64,000 nucleotides of DNA from Roseiarcus sp963730555 (GCA_963730555.1 CAVSSS010000004.1:62001-126000); one strand, 5' to 3'; positions 26,248-34,520 are shown, counted from the stretch's first letter. Program-made: numbers and translations. The notes: generated by a model from the sequence alone, not told the origin.

Positions 26248-28050
26248 TCACCCCTCCAACGCCTGATCGAGATCGCGGATCAAATCGTCCGCGGTCTCGA
26301 GGCCGATCGACAGGCGCACGACGTCATCGCCGGCCCCGGCGGCGACGCGCTGCTCGTCGGTCAGTTGCCGATGGGTGGTCGACGCCGGATGCAGGATAAG
26401 GCTGCGCGTGTCGCCGATATTTGCCAGATGCGAGAAGAGGCGCACGCCCTCGACCAGCTTGACGCCGGCCTCGAACCCGCCCTTGACGCCGAAGGTGAAC
26501 ACGGCCCCCGCGCCTCTTGGCAGATACTTTTGCGCCAGCTTGGCATACAGACTGTCCTTCAGGCTGGCGTAGGAGACCCAGGCGACTTTCGGGTGCTGGC
26601 TCAGGAATTCCGCCACCTTGCGGGCATTCTCGACATGCCGCTCCATCCGCACATGCAGGGTCTCGATGCCGGTGATCGTGAGGAATGCGTTCATCGGCGC
26701 AAGCGCGGGCCCAAAGTCGCGTAAGGCGACAGCGCGCGCCTTCATAGTGAAAGCGAAATCGCCGAAGTTCTCGAAAAACTTGAGGCCGTGATAGGCGGGC
26801 TCCGGATCGGTCAGCGAGGGAAAGCGGTTCCCCTGCGACCAGTCGAATTTGCCGGACTCGACCACGACGCCGCCGAGCGAATTACCGTGCCCCGCGAGGA
26901 ACTTGGTCGTCGAGTGAACGACGATGTCCGCGCCGTGCTCGATCGGCCGGCAGAGATAAGGCGTCGCCAAAGTGTTGTCGACGATCAGCGGCAGGCCGGC
27001 CTCATGCGCGATATCCGCGACCCGCTTGATGTCGACAACCACGCCCCCGGGATTGGCCAGGTTCTCGATGAAGATCGCCTTGGACTTCGGCGTCAGGCTT
27101 TTACGGAAGTTCTCAGGCTCGGTCGGATCGACGAAATGGCAGGTCCAGCCGAGCTTCTTGAACGACAGGCCAAACTGGGTGAGCGAGCCGCCGTAGAGGT
27201 TGCGCGAGGCGACGAACTCGTCGCCCGGCTCCATCAGCGTGAAGAACGTCAGGAACTGGGCGGCATGCCCTGAAGAGGCGGCGACCGCCGCGCGCCCGCC
27301 CTCGAGCGCGGCGATGCGCTCTTCCAGCACCGACACGGTCGGATTGGTCAGCCGCGAATAGATGTAGCCGAAATTGTGCAAGTTGAAGAGCGAGGCGGCG
27401 TGATCGACGTCGTCGAACACATAGGCCGTTGTCTGATAGATCGGGGTCGAACGCGCCCCGGTGGTTGGGTCAGGCGCCGCGCCGGCATGGATCGCGCGGG
27501 TTTCGAAGCCGTAATCCAGATTGCGCGGGGGCGCCGGGCGGCCCTTGACCCGGCGCTGCAACGGCGCCGCGGGCGGCCGATTCTGGACGATGCCGCTGTT
27601 GACGCCGCTCCACGACAATTCGCCGCCGAGCCGCCCAAATTCGATCTTCGGGCAGCGGTTCATGATCACTTCGAGCCCGGCCAACTCCGCTGCTTTCGCC
27701 GCCGCGTCGTTGCGGACGCCCAGTTGCATCCAGACCACCTTCGCGCCAATGGCGATCGCGTCCGCAACCACGCCAGGCGCCTCGTCGGAGTTGCGGAACA
27801 CGTCGACCATGTCGACGTGATCGGGAATCTCGCGCAGCGACGCATAGGCCATCTCGCCGAGCAGGGGCTTGCCCGCAATGCCCGGATTGACGGGGATCAC
27901 CCGATAGCCTTTGCCCTGCAGGTACTTCATCACGAAGTAGCTGGGGCGGTTCCAGTTCGCCGACGCGCCGACAAGCGCAATCGTCCTCACCCGCTCAAGA
28001 ATCGAGCGGATCTTCGCGTCGGAATACGGAATCGGCTCCAGGTCGGCCAT
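26248..28050 (-). CDS. CoA-binding domain fused to O-acetylhomoserine sulfhydrylase
   Basis: This 600-residue protein is a fusion. Residues 1-150 form a CoA_binding_2 Rossmann domain (TIALVGASANWNRPSYFVMKYL, VIPVNPG, MNRCPKIEF). Residues 176-600 form a PLP-dependent Cys/Met-metabolism enzyme of the MetY type. The PLP lysine is in VVHSTTKFLAGHG (Lys 383), with Asp 358 in IVDNTLATPYL and the YSRLTNPT and SSGHAAQ loops. MetY makes homocysteine from O-acetylhomoserine and sulfide. The fused domain may sense CoA or help channel substrate (inference). The frame is continuous and its start is the ATG at 28050. No SAM-II riboswitch is evident upstream. Confidence 0.93.
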   Translation of the reverse strand: MADLEPIPYSDAKIRSILERVRTIALVGASANWNRPSYFVMKYLQGKGYRVIPVNPGIAGKPLLGEMAYASLREIPDHVDMVDVFRNSDEAPGVVADAIAIGAKVVWMQLGVRNDAAAKAAELAGLEVIMNRCPKIEFGRLGGELSWSGVNSGIVQNRPPAAPLQRRVKGRPAPPRNLDYGFETRAIHAGAAPDPTTGARSTPIYQTTAYVFDDVDHAASLFNLHNFGYIYSRLTNPTVSVLEERIAALEGGRAAVAASSGHAAQFLTFFTLMEPGDEFVASRNLYGGSLTQFGLSFKKLGWTCHFVDPTEPENFRKSLTPKSKAIFIENLANPGGVVVDIKRVADIAHEAGLPLIVDNTLATPYLCRPIEHGADIVVHSTTKFLAGHGNSLGGVVVESGKFDWSQGNRFPSLTDPEPAYHGLKFFENFGDFAFTMKARAVALRDFGPALAPMNAFLTITGIETLHVRMERHVENARKVAEFLSQHPKVAWVSYASLKDSLYAKLAQKYLPRGAGAVFTFGVKGGFEAGVKLVEGVRLFSHLANIGDTRSLILHPASTTHRQLTDEQRVAAGAGDDVVRLSIGLETADDLIRDLDQALEG

Positions 28051-28154
28051 GCGCTGCTCTCTGGTAGAAAGCGCCCACTCTAGCGCAAATGGCGGCCTGC
28101 TTCAGCGCAAGTGGCGCGCCCGGGCAAAGGCAAATAAACGCTCATAAGTGCGCG

Positions 28155-28255
28155 TAAACGCCTCCTAAACGCCTCCTAAACGGGCATAAACGCTAGGAAA
28201 AGTGCTAGCGTTTACTAGCGTTTGTTTTTTCGAATTGAGACTTTTCAATGGGTTA
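28155..28255 (-). repeat. TAAACG repeats, hairpin and dispersed motif (copy B)
   Basis: Two tandem copies of TAAACGCCTCC (28,155-28,176) lead into a further TAAACG. A perfect nine-base hairpin follows: AAACGCTAG at 28,188-28,196 pairs with CTAGCGTTT at 28,205-28,213. The 26-base motif seen at 3.1 and 22 kb then lies on the minus strand at 28,231-28,255. As in copy A, the motif sits directly next to a hairpin built from short AAA-rich repeats. No gene overlaps it. Confidence 0.6.
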
Positions 28256-28471
28256 CGGCCGATTGAAATTAGGAAATCTCCTCTGCTTGGCTCGTCTTCG
28301 GAAGGCACGGCGCTTTCCGGCAGACTGGAGAAGATAACACAAATTCCGACTTTCACAAAGAGATTGCTTCGCAAAATCGCCGCGCTCCGACCGACCTCGC
28401 CGAGCGGCCGGGTCGGGCTGGGCAGTCAAAACCTGACGTTTGGTTCCCACGCCGCAGGACCGGACTCGACG

Positions 28472-28689
28472 GATTGTGTGGAAAAACTCGATTTTTCGCG
28501 TCGATCACAATTTAAACGGTAATAGACGACCTTGAAAGAAAATTCGGCAGGGGTTCGGCCGCGCGGGCGGTCTTGCCGCGTGTGGCCCTCCCATGCGCCT
28601 TATCGTGACGATTACCCGCGCCGATGAGGTTCGGCGCGTGAAATCGAGATTTTCGCGATCGGTCATTTTGCGGGTTTTTCCACACAATC
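28472..28689. repeat. 218-bp unit with 16-bp perfect terminal inverted repeats
   Basis: GATTGTGTGGAAAAAC at 28,472-28,487 is matched exactly by its reverse complement at 28,674-28,689. The interior is non-coding and includes two similar ATTTTCGCG-GATC stretches. The size, termini and absence of a gene are those of a MITE or non-autonomous element. No target duplication is obvious. Confidence 0.5.
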
Positions 28690-28830
28690 GACGTATTGTG
28701 GACCTCGCAGGCCCCGGCCATTAACGCCCGCAGTTGGGCGCAGAGCGGACGTTTATGCACCTAATTTCTGCACCGCGTAACCCTTTGATTTCCTTGTGGC
28801 GATAATCGCGTCGCTCATGCGCAGCCAGCC

Positions 28831-28962
28831 TCAAAAGAGGCCAGCTAAGCGCGCTATGAAGAGCAGGGCGGCAACAAACACGAAAGCCGCAATGCCCTTA
28901 AGCCCTTCCGCCTCGGCTTTGATGCCGAACAGTGAAACCGAGATTCGTTCTTTCGGGGCCAT
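28831..28962 (-). CDS. 43-residue single-pass membrane protein
   Basis: The frame reads MAPKERISVSLFGIKAEAEG, then a hydrophobic helix (IAAFVFVAALLFIARLAGLF) to the stop. An AGGTGA ribosome site lies four bases before the ATG. It follows the 186-residue hypothetical gene on the same strand by 41 bases, so the two may be an operon. No family is recognised. A short soluble head with one C-terminal anchor suggests a small membrane regulator or holin-like peptide (inference). Confidence 0.5.
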   Translation of the reverse strand: MAPKERISVSLFGIKAEAEGLKGIAAFVFVAALLFIARLAGLF

Positions 28963-29003
28963 ACGTCACCTGAGGTCGTGGTGACACCCCATCAAGCACA
29001 GAG

Positions 29004-29564
29004 TCATTCTGGGGACAAAAATGTATCTTTTCCATCCCCGGAAAGAGATTCCTCCATTGCCTGAACGAACACATCGCGACCCAAGGCGGCAACCATGTTG
29101 TCGAACATCCGGGCGACTGGCGCGAAAGTGGTCTTGGCATTTTTGTATCGCTTCAAAAGGGCCGCTTCCGCGCCACGGACCAAATTATCGTCCACAATAC
29201 GTTTAATCGCCTTTCGTTCTGATAGCCCGTCGCGTCGCTTCAGCAATTCGACATGCATCACGATTGTAACGTCGTCTTGCTTCCGTGTAGCTGGCCTTCC
29301 ACGCCCTCGCGGCGCGCCAACGAAGCCAGGCACATGCTGACGCGCCAAGTGCCAAGCAAGATTTGCCCATGCCGCCGCCATCTTCGGCCCGCCTTCGAAC
29401 GCGTCAGTGGAATCAAGGCCATAATGAGCGAACAGCGCCTTCATTTTGGCGTCTATAAACGCGTCGATTTCGCCGTCAGCGGGCAGGGTAAGGGCCGTAT
29501 ATTTTGGCAAAGGTTCAGCCAAAATCCCTGCGTAAGGCTTCTTGTCCGACTTGCGCGGCGGCAT
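29004..29564 (-). CDS. Hypothetical protein, 186 residues
   Basis: I place the start at the ATG at 29564 (MPPRKSDKKPYAGILAEPLP); the upstream frame is basic and looks non-coding. The protein is alpha-helical in appearance, with a basic segment (RGRGRPATRKQDD) in the middle and a helix-rich C-terminus (SERKAIKRIVDDNLVRGAE). No transmembrane segment or catalytic motif is visible, and I do not recognise a family. It is followed by the 43-residue membrane protein and preceded by another unknown gene, in a region of unusual composition that suggests acquired DNA. Confidence 0.5.
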   Translation of the reverse strand: MPPRKSDKKPYAGILAEPLPKYTALTLPADGEIDAFIDAKMKALFAHYGLDSTDAFEGGPKMAAAWANLAWHLARQHVPGFVGAPRGRGRPATRKQDDVTIVMHVELLKRRDGLSERKAIKRIVDDNLVRGAEAALLKRYKNAKTTFAPVARMFDNMVAALGRDVFVQAMEESLSGDGKDTFLSPE

Positions 29565-29731
29565 TACTGATCCTCGCGCCCGAACGCGACCGGGTGGCAT
29601 TCTCTGCGCAGGTTGTAAGCCGCGAAATTGGGCAGCGTGTAACTTATCGCGGAGTGTCGCACGGTCTGGTTGAGTTTCCCGCCACTCGCGCTTACTCGAA
29701 TTCGGCAAGCTCCCTGAGCAACGCTCTCTGC

Positions 29732-30307
29732 TTAGCTGTCTCTCTTCCTCGTTGTTCCTTTCTTCTCATCTACCTTCGTGTACATACGGCAAAAGACTCC
29801 TTGGCCCAGTTGCAGCACGCTCAGCAGAATTGCCGCTACCATTTGCGACACCGCGCCCGCTCCCGCCCCTGCCCCTTGATTGAGGTTATGGCCGACATCG
29901 GCGGCAATGTACGTCACCAAGAGCGTTTGGGATGCGTTGGCGGCTATCTTGAGTCTCTTGCGAAGAGCTTCGTACTTTTTGCTGTTAGTGCATATCAGGT
30001 CGAACAGCTCAGCTTTGACCGCGTCAAAGAACGGTGCGGGAAGGATTTTGTAATACGATACTATTCCTCCCGTCCTCGGTGCATGACCCAAGGGTTTTCG
30101 CGCCGCGGCAGTCCGGTACCCTTTCGGCGCGCGGGCGTATCTGCCTGACTTGCCTGCGAATTTTTTTGGGGCAATCTTGTGCGAATATTCCCTAGCAGAG
30201 AAGAAGGCAGAACCGTCGCGAAGCTGGCGCGCCGCAAGTTTTGTTCGTTTGGTAGTTGCGAGCATCAGCCCGCGCTCGGTGAATATCTCCCCTACATTTA
30301 ATCCCAT
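29732..30307 (-). CDS. Hypothetical protein, 191 residues
   Basis: The protein starts MGLNVGEIFTERGLMLATTK and has a strongly basic N-terminal half rich in Lys and Arg (KKFAGKSGRYARAPKGYR). A central helical part follows (AELFDLICTNSKKYEALRKR). Near the C-terminus is a hydrophobic stretch (AVSQMVAAILLSVLQLGQGVF) that could be a membrane helix, preceded by a Gly-Ala run. No family is recognised. Together with the next two minus-strand genes it forms a cluster of unknowns inside a repeat-rich segment. Confidence 0.5.
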   Translation of the reverse strand: MGLNVGEIFTERGLMLATTKRTKLAARQLRDGSAFFSAREYSHKIAPKKFAGKSGRYARAPKGYRTAAARKPLGHAPRTGGIVSYYKILPAPFFDAVKAELFDLICTNSKKYEALRKRLKIAANASQTLLVTYIAADVGHNLNQGAGAGAGAVSQMVAAILLSVLQLGQGVFCRMYTKVDEKKGTTRKRDS

Positions 30308-30673
30308 GGGAGGCCCCCGATTTTTGCGACATCGACACTACGATCCGCAACTGCCAACCTCTACAAAGCGTGTGGACAGCATTGCTAGATAGACGGCGAC
30401 CGCTTGGCGGCTTATCGCGCTTTGGCTCGGCGCTTTCTCAAAACCCCTTGCCTTTGGGGGAAAAATCGCTGTTTCAACAAATATGTCGATTTCTGCACCA
30501 ATGGCAACGTCTGCAAATAGGTCGATTTGACCCCTTCGCCAAAGCCATCGGTGAATGACCGCAATTTGCGCCTTCCCGCCATTCAGTCGGGGACAAAGCA
30601 TTTGATTTTGACGATAGGCGGTCCTGTCGCAAGGCTAGCCAGAATGGCGTTGCCAACCGCGACCGCTTGTCCG
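30308..30673. other. Intergenic region, no supported gene
   Basis: A minus-strand frame of 87 codons (30,338-30,601) exists but has no ribosome site or recognised motif. It includes two near-identical GTCGATTT patterns (ATGTCGATTTCTGC at about 30,483 and AGGTCGATTTGACC at about 30,521). I see nothing else. Confidence 0.4.
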
Positions 30674-31249
30674 TCACGGCCGCGGCTCGGGCGCCCGCTT
30701 CTCGACGGGCAGGCCGGCCGCGGCCCAGCCGTCTGAGCCCTCCGGATACCAGGCGACATCCGCGTAGCCCAGCGCGAGCGCGCGCTTGGCCGCGTTCCAG
30801 GACATCCAGCAATCCTTGAGGCAGTAGAAGACGAGAGGCCGCGGGCGGCCGCCCAAAGCTTTGTCGAGCCCGCGCCGAAAATAGTCGAGCATGACGGGGG
30901 CGAGCTCGCCGTAACCGGTGTCGGGGAGCCACAGGCTGCCCGGTATGTCGGACCGGGGCTTGTCGCGCCAGACGACATCGGGGGGCAGATTTTTCGGGCG
31001 CGGCGCCTGCGGCAGAACGTCGATGAAGGCGCCGTCGCCGGCGCGCCACATCGCCGCCGCCTCATCGGTCGTGAGCACCCGCGCGCCCTTGAGGGTCGAA
31101 GGCGTCGGCGCCCGGTAATCGCTCTGCCGATAGGAATCCGGCTCAGGCGGCGCGTCGCCGGCCGCCGCTCCGAACGCTGCAAGAAAAGTGAAGCCGAGGG
31201 CTGCAAGAAGCGCCCATCGGCGGCTCGAACTGTTTAATCTCACGACCAC
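30674..31249 (-). CDS. PQQ-dependent catabolism-associated CXXXCW motif protein (rhodanese-like)
   Basis: This periplasmic protein has a signal peptide (ALLAALGFTFLAAFGAAAG) and a rhodanese-like domain whose active loop reads FYCLKDCWMSWNAAKRAL. This is the cysteine-tryptophan motif that defines the family associated with PQQ-dependent alcohol catabolism. LTTDEAAAMWRAGDGAFIDV resembles the rhodanese N-terminal strand-helix. The gene is divergent from the metallohydrolase and SoxYZ-like genes, which belong to the same accessory set. The 191-residue length is normal. Confidence 0.88.
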   Translation of the reverse strand: MVVRLNSSSRRWALLAALGFTFLAAFGAAAGDAPPEPDSYRQSDYRAPTPSTLKGARVLTTDEAAAMWRAGDGAFIDVLPQAPRPKNLPPDVVWRDKPRSDIPGSLWLPDTGYGELAPVMLDYFRRGLDKALGGRPRPLVFYCLKDCWMSWNAAKRALALGYADVAWYPEGSDGWAAAGLPVEKRAPEPRP

Positions 31250-31310
31250 TCTATCCGGCTTCCGCTTTTAGTCTCGCCTATAGCATGATGCGAGTGGGTG
31301 AGCCGCAGTC

Positions 31311-31402
31311 GTCATCGCGAGCGCAAGCGAAGCGATCCAAAGATGAAGAGGGCCGGAACGGTAGCTTTGGATCGCCGCGTTGCTTCGCGCCTCGCGATGA
31401 CG
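31311..31402. repeat. Dispersed palindromic repeat, copy 1
   Basis: The block begins GTCATCGCGAGCGCAAGCGA and ends CGCGCCTCGCGATGACG, so its arms are complementary, with GCGATCCA/TGGATCGC pairs inside. Similar blocks occur at 49,105-49,140 (one arm) and 62,192-62,294. It overlaps only the non-coding leader of the metallohydrolase gene. This is a typical Rhizobiales extragenic palindrome. Confidence 0.65.
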
Positions 31403-31471
31403 ATTTCCGCCATTGCCGCCACAATCGAAGGGCGTTGCCCGGCGCCGGCGGCCTGCTATGCTCCCGCCGAA

Positions 31472-32422
31472 ATGTCGAATTGGAACATGGGTTGGTTGCT
31501 TGGCGTCGTCATCGCCGCCCTCGCCTTGTCGATGCAAAGCGCGTTCTGCGCCGAGGCTCTCTCCCCGCTGCCAGTCCAGGAAGTCGCGCCCGGCGTGTTC
31601 GTACACGTTGGCGAAATCGCTCTTATGAGCGAAGAGAATCTGGGCGACATCGCCAATATCGGCTTCGTGATCGGCGACAAGGGCGTCGCCGTGATCGACA
31701 CCGGCGGGAGCGTCCCGATTGGCAGGCGATTGCTCGCCGCCATCCGGTCCCTGACCGACAAGCCCATTCTCTATGTCATCAATACGCATGAGCATCCCGA
31801 TCACGTCTTCGGAAACGCGGCCTTTGACGGGATCGGCGCAACCTTTGTCGGCCACCGCAATTTGCCGCGAGCCCTGGCCATGCGTGGCGAATTCTATCTG
31901 AAGGCGTTTCGCCGGATCATCGGCGACAAGCTCGTCGATGAGGTCAAGATCATTCCGCCGACGTTGACCGTGACAGATCGCATGACGCTCGATCTCGGCG
32001 GAAGGGCGCTCACCTTGCAGGCCTGGCCACCGGCGCATACGGACTGCGACCTCACCATCCTCGACACGGCGACCCGGACGCTGTTCGCCGGCGACCTCGT
32101 CTTCGTGAAGCATCTGCCGATCATCGACGGCTCAGTGAAGGGCTGGCTTCAAGACCTCCCCGCGCTGGCGAAGGTTCCCGCCGTGCGGGTCATTCCCGGC
32201 CATGGGCCCGTCGGTCTGCCGTGGCCCGAGGCGCTCGACAGCGAGCGGGCCTATTTCGAGGGCCTCGCAAAGGACGTGAAGGCATCGATCGCCAAAGGCG
32301 AGCCGGTCGAGGGCGCGACCAAATGGGCCGGGCAGTCGCAGAGGGATGACTGGAAGCTGTTTGAGGATTATAATCGACGCAACGTGACGGCCGCCTATTC
32401 GGAATTCGAATGGGACCAGTAG
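31472..32422 (+). CDS. Quinoprotein relay system zinc metallohydrolase (MBL fold)
   Basis: This secreted metallo-beta-lactamase-fold protein has a signal peptide (LLGVVIAALALSMQSAFCA), the zinc motif NTHEHPDHVFGN, then the AHTDCDLTILD and FAGDLVF strands and a late PGHGP. It matches the metallohydrolases found beside the SoxYZ-like carrier and CXXXCW protein in organisms using PQQ alcohol dehydrogenases; the substrate is unknown. The ATG at 31472 is chosen because the upstream part of the frame lies in the palindromic repeat. The next gene starts 29 bases downstream. Confidence 0.88.
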   Translation: MSNWNMGWLLGVVIAALALSMQSAFCAEALSPLPVQEVAPGVFVHVGEIALMSEENLGDIANIGFVIGDKGVAVIDTGGSVPIGRRLLAAIRSLTDKPILYVINTHEHPDHVFGNAAFDGIGATFVGHRNLPRALAMRGEFYLKAFRRIIGDKLVDEVKIIPPTLTVTDRMTLDLGGRALTLQAWPPAHTDCDLTILDTATRTLFAGDLVFVKHLPIIDGSVKGWLQDLPALAKVPAVRVIPGHGPVGLPWPEALDSERAYFEGLAKDVKASIAKGEPVEGATKWAGQSQRDDWKLFEDYNRRNVTAAYSEFEWDQ

Positions 32423-32451
32423 ACGCCGGCACTCGGGATGGAGGCGCTTCG

Positions 32452-33267
32452 ATGGCGCAGAACCTCAGCAGACGGCAGACCCTCGCGAGCCTGGCGCTCC
32501 TTTGCGCGAGCGGACGCGCTTTCGCTCAAGCCGACCAGGATCCTGACGCCTGGCCGGAGCTCGTGCACCTGTTCTTCAACGATGCGACAATTGTAGAGGA
32601 CCAAGGCCTCGTCGCCTTCGAGGCGCCCCCGCGCGCCGAGGATGCGGCGCTGGTGCCCGTGTCGTTTTCGGCCAAATTGCCGGAAGGCGACAAGCGCCGC
32701 GTCGTCAAGCTCACGCTCGTAATCGATCAGAATCCAGTGCCGTTGGCCGCCGCATTCACGCTCGGGGAGGCGGCGAGCGACACGCGCATCTCGACCCGGG
32801 TCAGGGTCAATTCCTACACCAACGCCCGCGTCGTCGCCGAACTCAGCGACGGCTCGCTCCATATGGCGACGCGGTACATCAAGGCGTCCGGCGGATGCTC
32901 GGCGCCCATGGTCAAGACCATGGACGAAGCGCTGGCGGCGCTCGGCCAGATGAAGTTCCGCATCCTGCCGCCCACTCCCGAGGCGCCGCACGAGGCGCTG
33001 CTCATGGTCCGCCACCCGAACAATTCCGGTTTGCAGATGGATCAGGTGACGCGGCTCTATACGCCGGCGCGCTATATCGACAAGCTCGCGGTCTATCAGG
33101 GACCGGATCTCGTTTTCTCGATGGCGGCCGGCATATCGATCTCGGAAGACCCTAACTTCCGCTTCACCTTCAAACCGAACGGCGCCAAGATGTTTCGCGT
33201 TGAGGCCGAGGACACGGCCGGCAAGGCGTTCTCCGGCGCATGGCCCGCGAGTCGCGACGGGGCGTGA
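32452..33267 (+). CDS. Quinoprotein dehydrogenase-associated SoxYZ-like carrier
   Basis: The protein resembles a fusion of SoxY- and SoxZ-like domains. After a Tat-type leader (SRRQTLASLALLCASGRAFA) comes a SoxY-like beta domain whose carrier motif is KASGGCSAP, with the cysteine in the place of the SoxY C-terminal GGC. The SoxZ-like half begins at MKFRILPPTPEAPHEALLMV and includes VRHPNNSG. It is co-directional with the metallohydrolase. The established association is with PQQ-dependent methanol or alcohol dehydrogenases, but none of those enzymes is in the window. Confidence 0.88.
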   Translation: MAQNLSRRQTLASLALLCASGRAFAQADQDPDAWPELVHLFFNDATIVEDQGLVAFEAPPRAEDAALVPVSFSAKLPEGDKRRVVKLTLVIDQNPVPLAAAFTLGEAASDTRISTRVRVNSYTNARVVAELSDGSLHMATRYIKASGGCSAPMVKTMDEALAALGQMKFRILPPTPEAPHEALLMVRHPNNSGLQMDQVTRLYTPARYIDKLAVYQGPDLVFSMAAGISISEDPNFRFTFKPNGAKMFRVEAEDTAGKAFSGAWPASRDGA

Positions 33268-33420
33268 AATAAGGGTTGGCTTGGCCTTGTCGAGCAGGCC
33301 GGCGCTCCCGGTGAAGTGACGCCAGTCGCGGCTTCCGCCCGGGAGAAGGCTCACGTTTGCGGGCAAAAAGGGGCCTTTACCCCCACCTCGCGGATAGGGG
33401 AATACGGCGACTCTTTACAC

Positions 33421-33436
33421 TGTGATCGCCATCACA
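33421..33436. promoter_or_regulatory. CRP-type operator TGTGA-N6-TCACA
   Basis: TGTGATCGCCATCACA is a perfect match to the CRP-family consensus halves with six-base spacing. It lies 112 bases upstream of the G1-peptidase-like gene. A cyclase-domain gene, a possible cAMP source, follows that gene. Whether a CRP homologue is present cannot be seen here. Confidence 0.55.
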
Positions 33437-33547
33437 GGCGCCGTGTCGGCTCTCGAATATCGTCCTCGTGGGTCGTCTCGGGATTTTGCTGCGCCTGCCT
33501 TCGACAAGGGCGCTCGCGAGAGAGGCCCGCAGAGGAGGACGCAAGCC

Positions 33548-34483
33548 ATGTCCGCACACACGCCCGCACAGCTGATGAAGAGGTTTCGGACTTACCGAAC
33601 CCCGCCGGCGGGCTTCGACCCGCAGAGCGCCCCTGCGGAACGCCTTGCGCTCTACGGGTATCCGCGTCGTCCAGACCATATCAGGGAGCCGGTCCTATGG
33701 GCGCTTTGGCAGAAGGTTTTCAAGCGCGCCCCGAACATTCACATGACGACGGCTCAACTCGCGCTCGACCGCGTGATGACCGAGCGCGACCCGATGAAAC
33801 ACCTTAGGGCGGATTTCAGCCCGTCCGGGTGGGCGAGCGCTACCGTCTCGACTAGCTCCCTCGGTCTCACGCAGCCGGCCAATACAGTCTTTGCCGAGTG
33901 GGTCGTGCCGACGATCTTTCCTGTCCAGGGTGATCCCTCGACCGCGCTCACGGTCGGGTTCTGGGTCGGCCTCGACGGCTCCGACACGGATTCGTACGAG
34001 CTGCTGCAGGCCGGGACGGCCGCCACCATTACCGGCAACAGCGTCAGCTATTGGGCGTGGGCCGAGTGGTTCACAAGCAGGTACAAAACACCCGCAGCCG
34101 CGGTGACCAATTTCGCCATACAGCCGGGCGATCTCGTCTCCTGTCTCGTCTGCGGACCTCTCCCGGGCAGCACGAACGGGTCGGCGTCCTTCCTGAACTA
34201 CCGGACAAATCAGGCGCTGACGGTCGGCATTCCGGCGCCTGGTTCGGACATCACGTCGGTTGGCTCGCGAGCAATCTGGGCGGTCGAGGGGATCTCGGCG
34301 GATCTGCCGGATTTCGCGCCGGTCGTCTTCGACAATATTACCGCCGGGACTCAAGCGAAGGCGTTCAACCTCTCGCCGGGCGGCGTCACGTCGAACATCG
34401 CCGGCAACGGCGGGGCCACGTTGGCGCTAGCGTTCATCGCCTCGCCGACGGTCGCTCTCGTGACGTGGGAAGGCAGCGCCTGA
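33548..34483 (+). CDS. Peptidase G1-like (eqolisin-fold) protein
   Basis: The protein has 311 residues, with a GAGGAGG ribosome site before the ATG at 33548. The first 95 residues are helical and unrecognised. From about residue 96 it resembles the beta-sandwich of glutamic peptidases: SGWASATVSTSSLGLTQP, then FWVGLDGSDTDSYELLQAG with the glutamine at the catalytic position, SYWAWAEWF, and RAIWAVEGISADLPDFAPV, where the family glutamate is expected. No signal peptide is obvious, which is unusual for secreted G1 enzymes. A catalytic role is not certain. Confidence 0.55.
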   Translation: MSAHTPAQLMKRFRTYRTPPAGFDPQSAPAERLALYGYPRRPDHIREPVLWALWQKVFKRAPNIHMTTAQLALDRVMTERDPMKHLRADFSPSGWASATVSTSSLGLTQPANTVFAEWVVPTIFPVQGDPSTALTVGFWVGLDGSDTDSYELLQAGTAATITGNSVSYWAWAEWFTSRYKTPAAAVTNFAIQPGDLVSCLVCGPLPGSTNGSASFLNYRTNQALTVGIPAPGSDITSVGSRAIWAVEGISADLPDFAPVVFDNITAGTQAKAFNLSPGGVTSNIAGNGGATLALAFIASPTVALVTWEGSA

Positions 34484-34520
34484 TCACAAGCGTAGGCGCC
34501 CGTCCTCGCTTGGTGGTATA

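Larger units (their letters stand above)
28051..28830. other. 780-bp non-coding, repeat-rich region
   Basis: No convincing gene is seen between the metY-type fusion and the 43-residue membrane protein. The stretch contains the TAAACG repeat/hairpin block, the dispersed motif and a 218-bp inverted-repeat unit, each listed separately. Its composition is visibly more AT-rich than the cob region. Confidence 0.55.

Noticed and set aside
28051..28140. Possible SAM-II riboswitch before the metY-type fusion
   Set aside because: The expected pseudoknot consensus was not found in the upstream region on the minus strand.
28155..28182. Tandem TAAACGCCTCC units considered as a CRISPR array
   Set aside because: Units are only 11 bases, directly adjacent with no spacers, and no cas gene is present.
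30338..30601. 87-codon minus-strand frame
   Set aside because: No start signal or family resemblance supports it.
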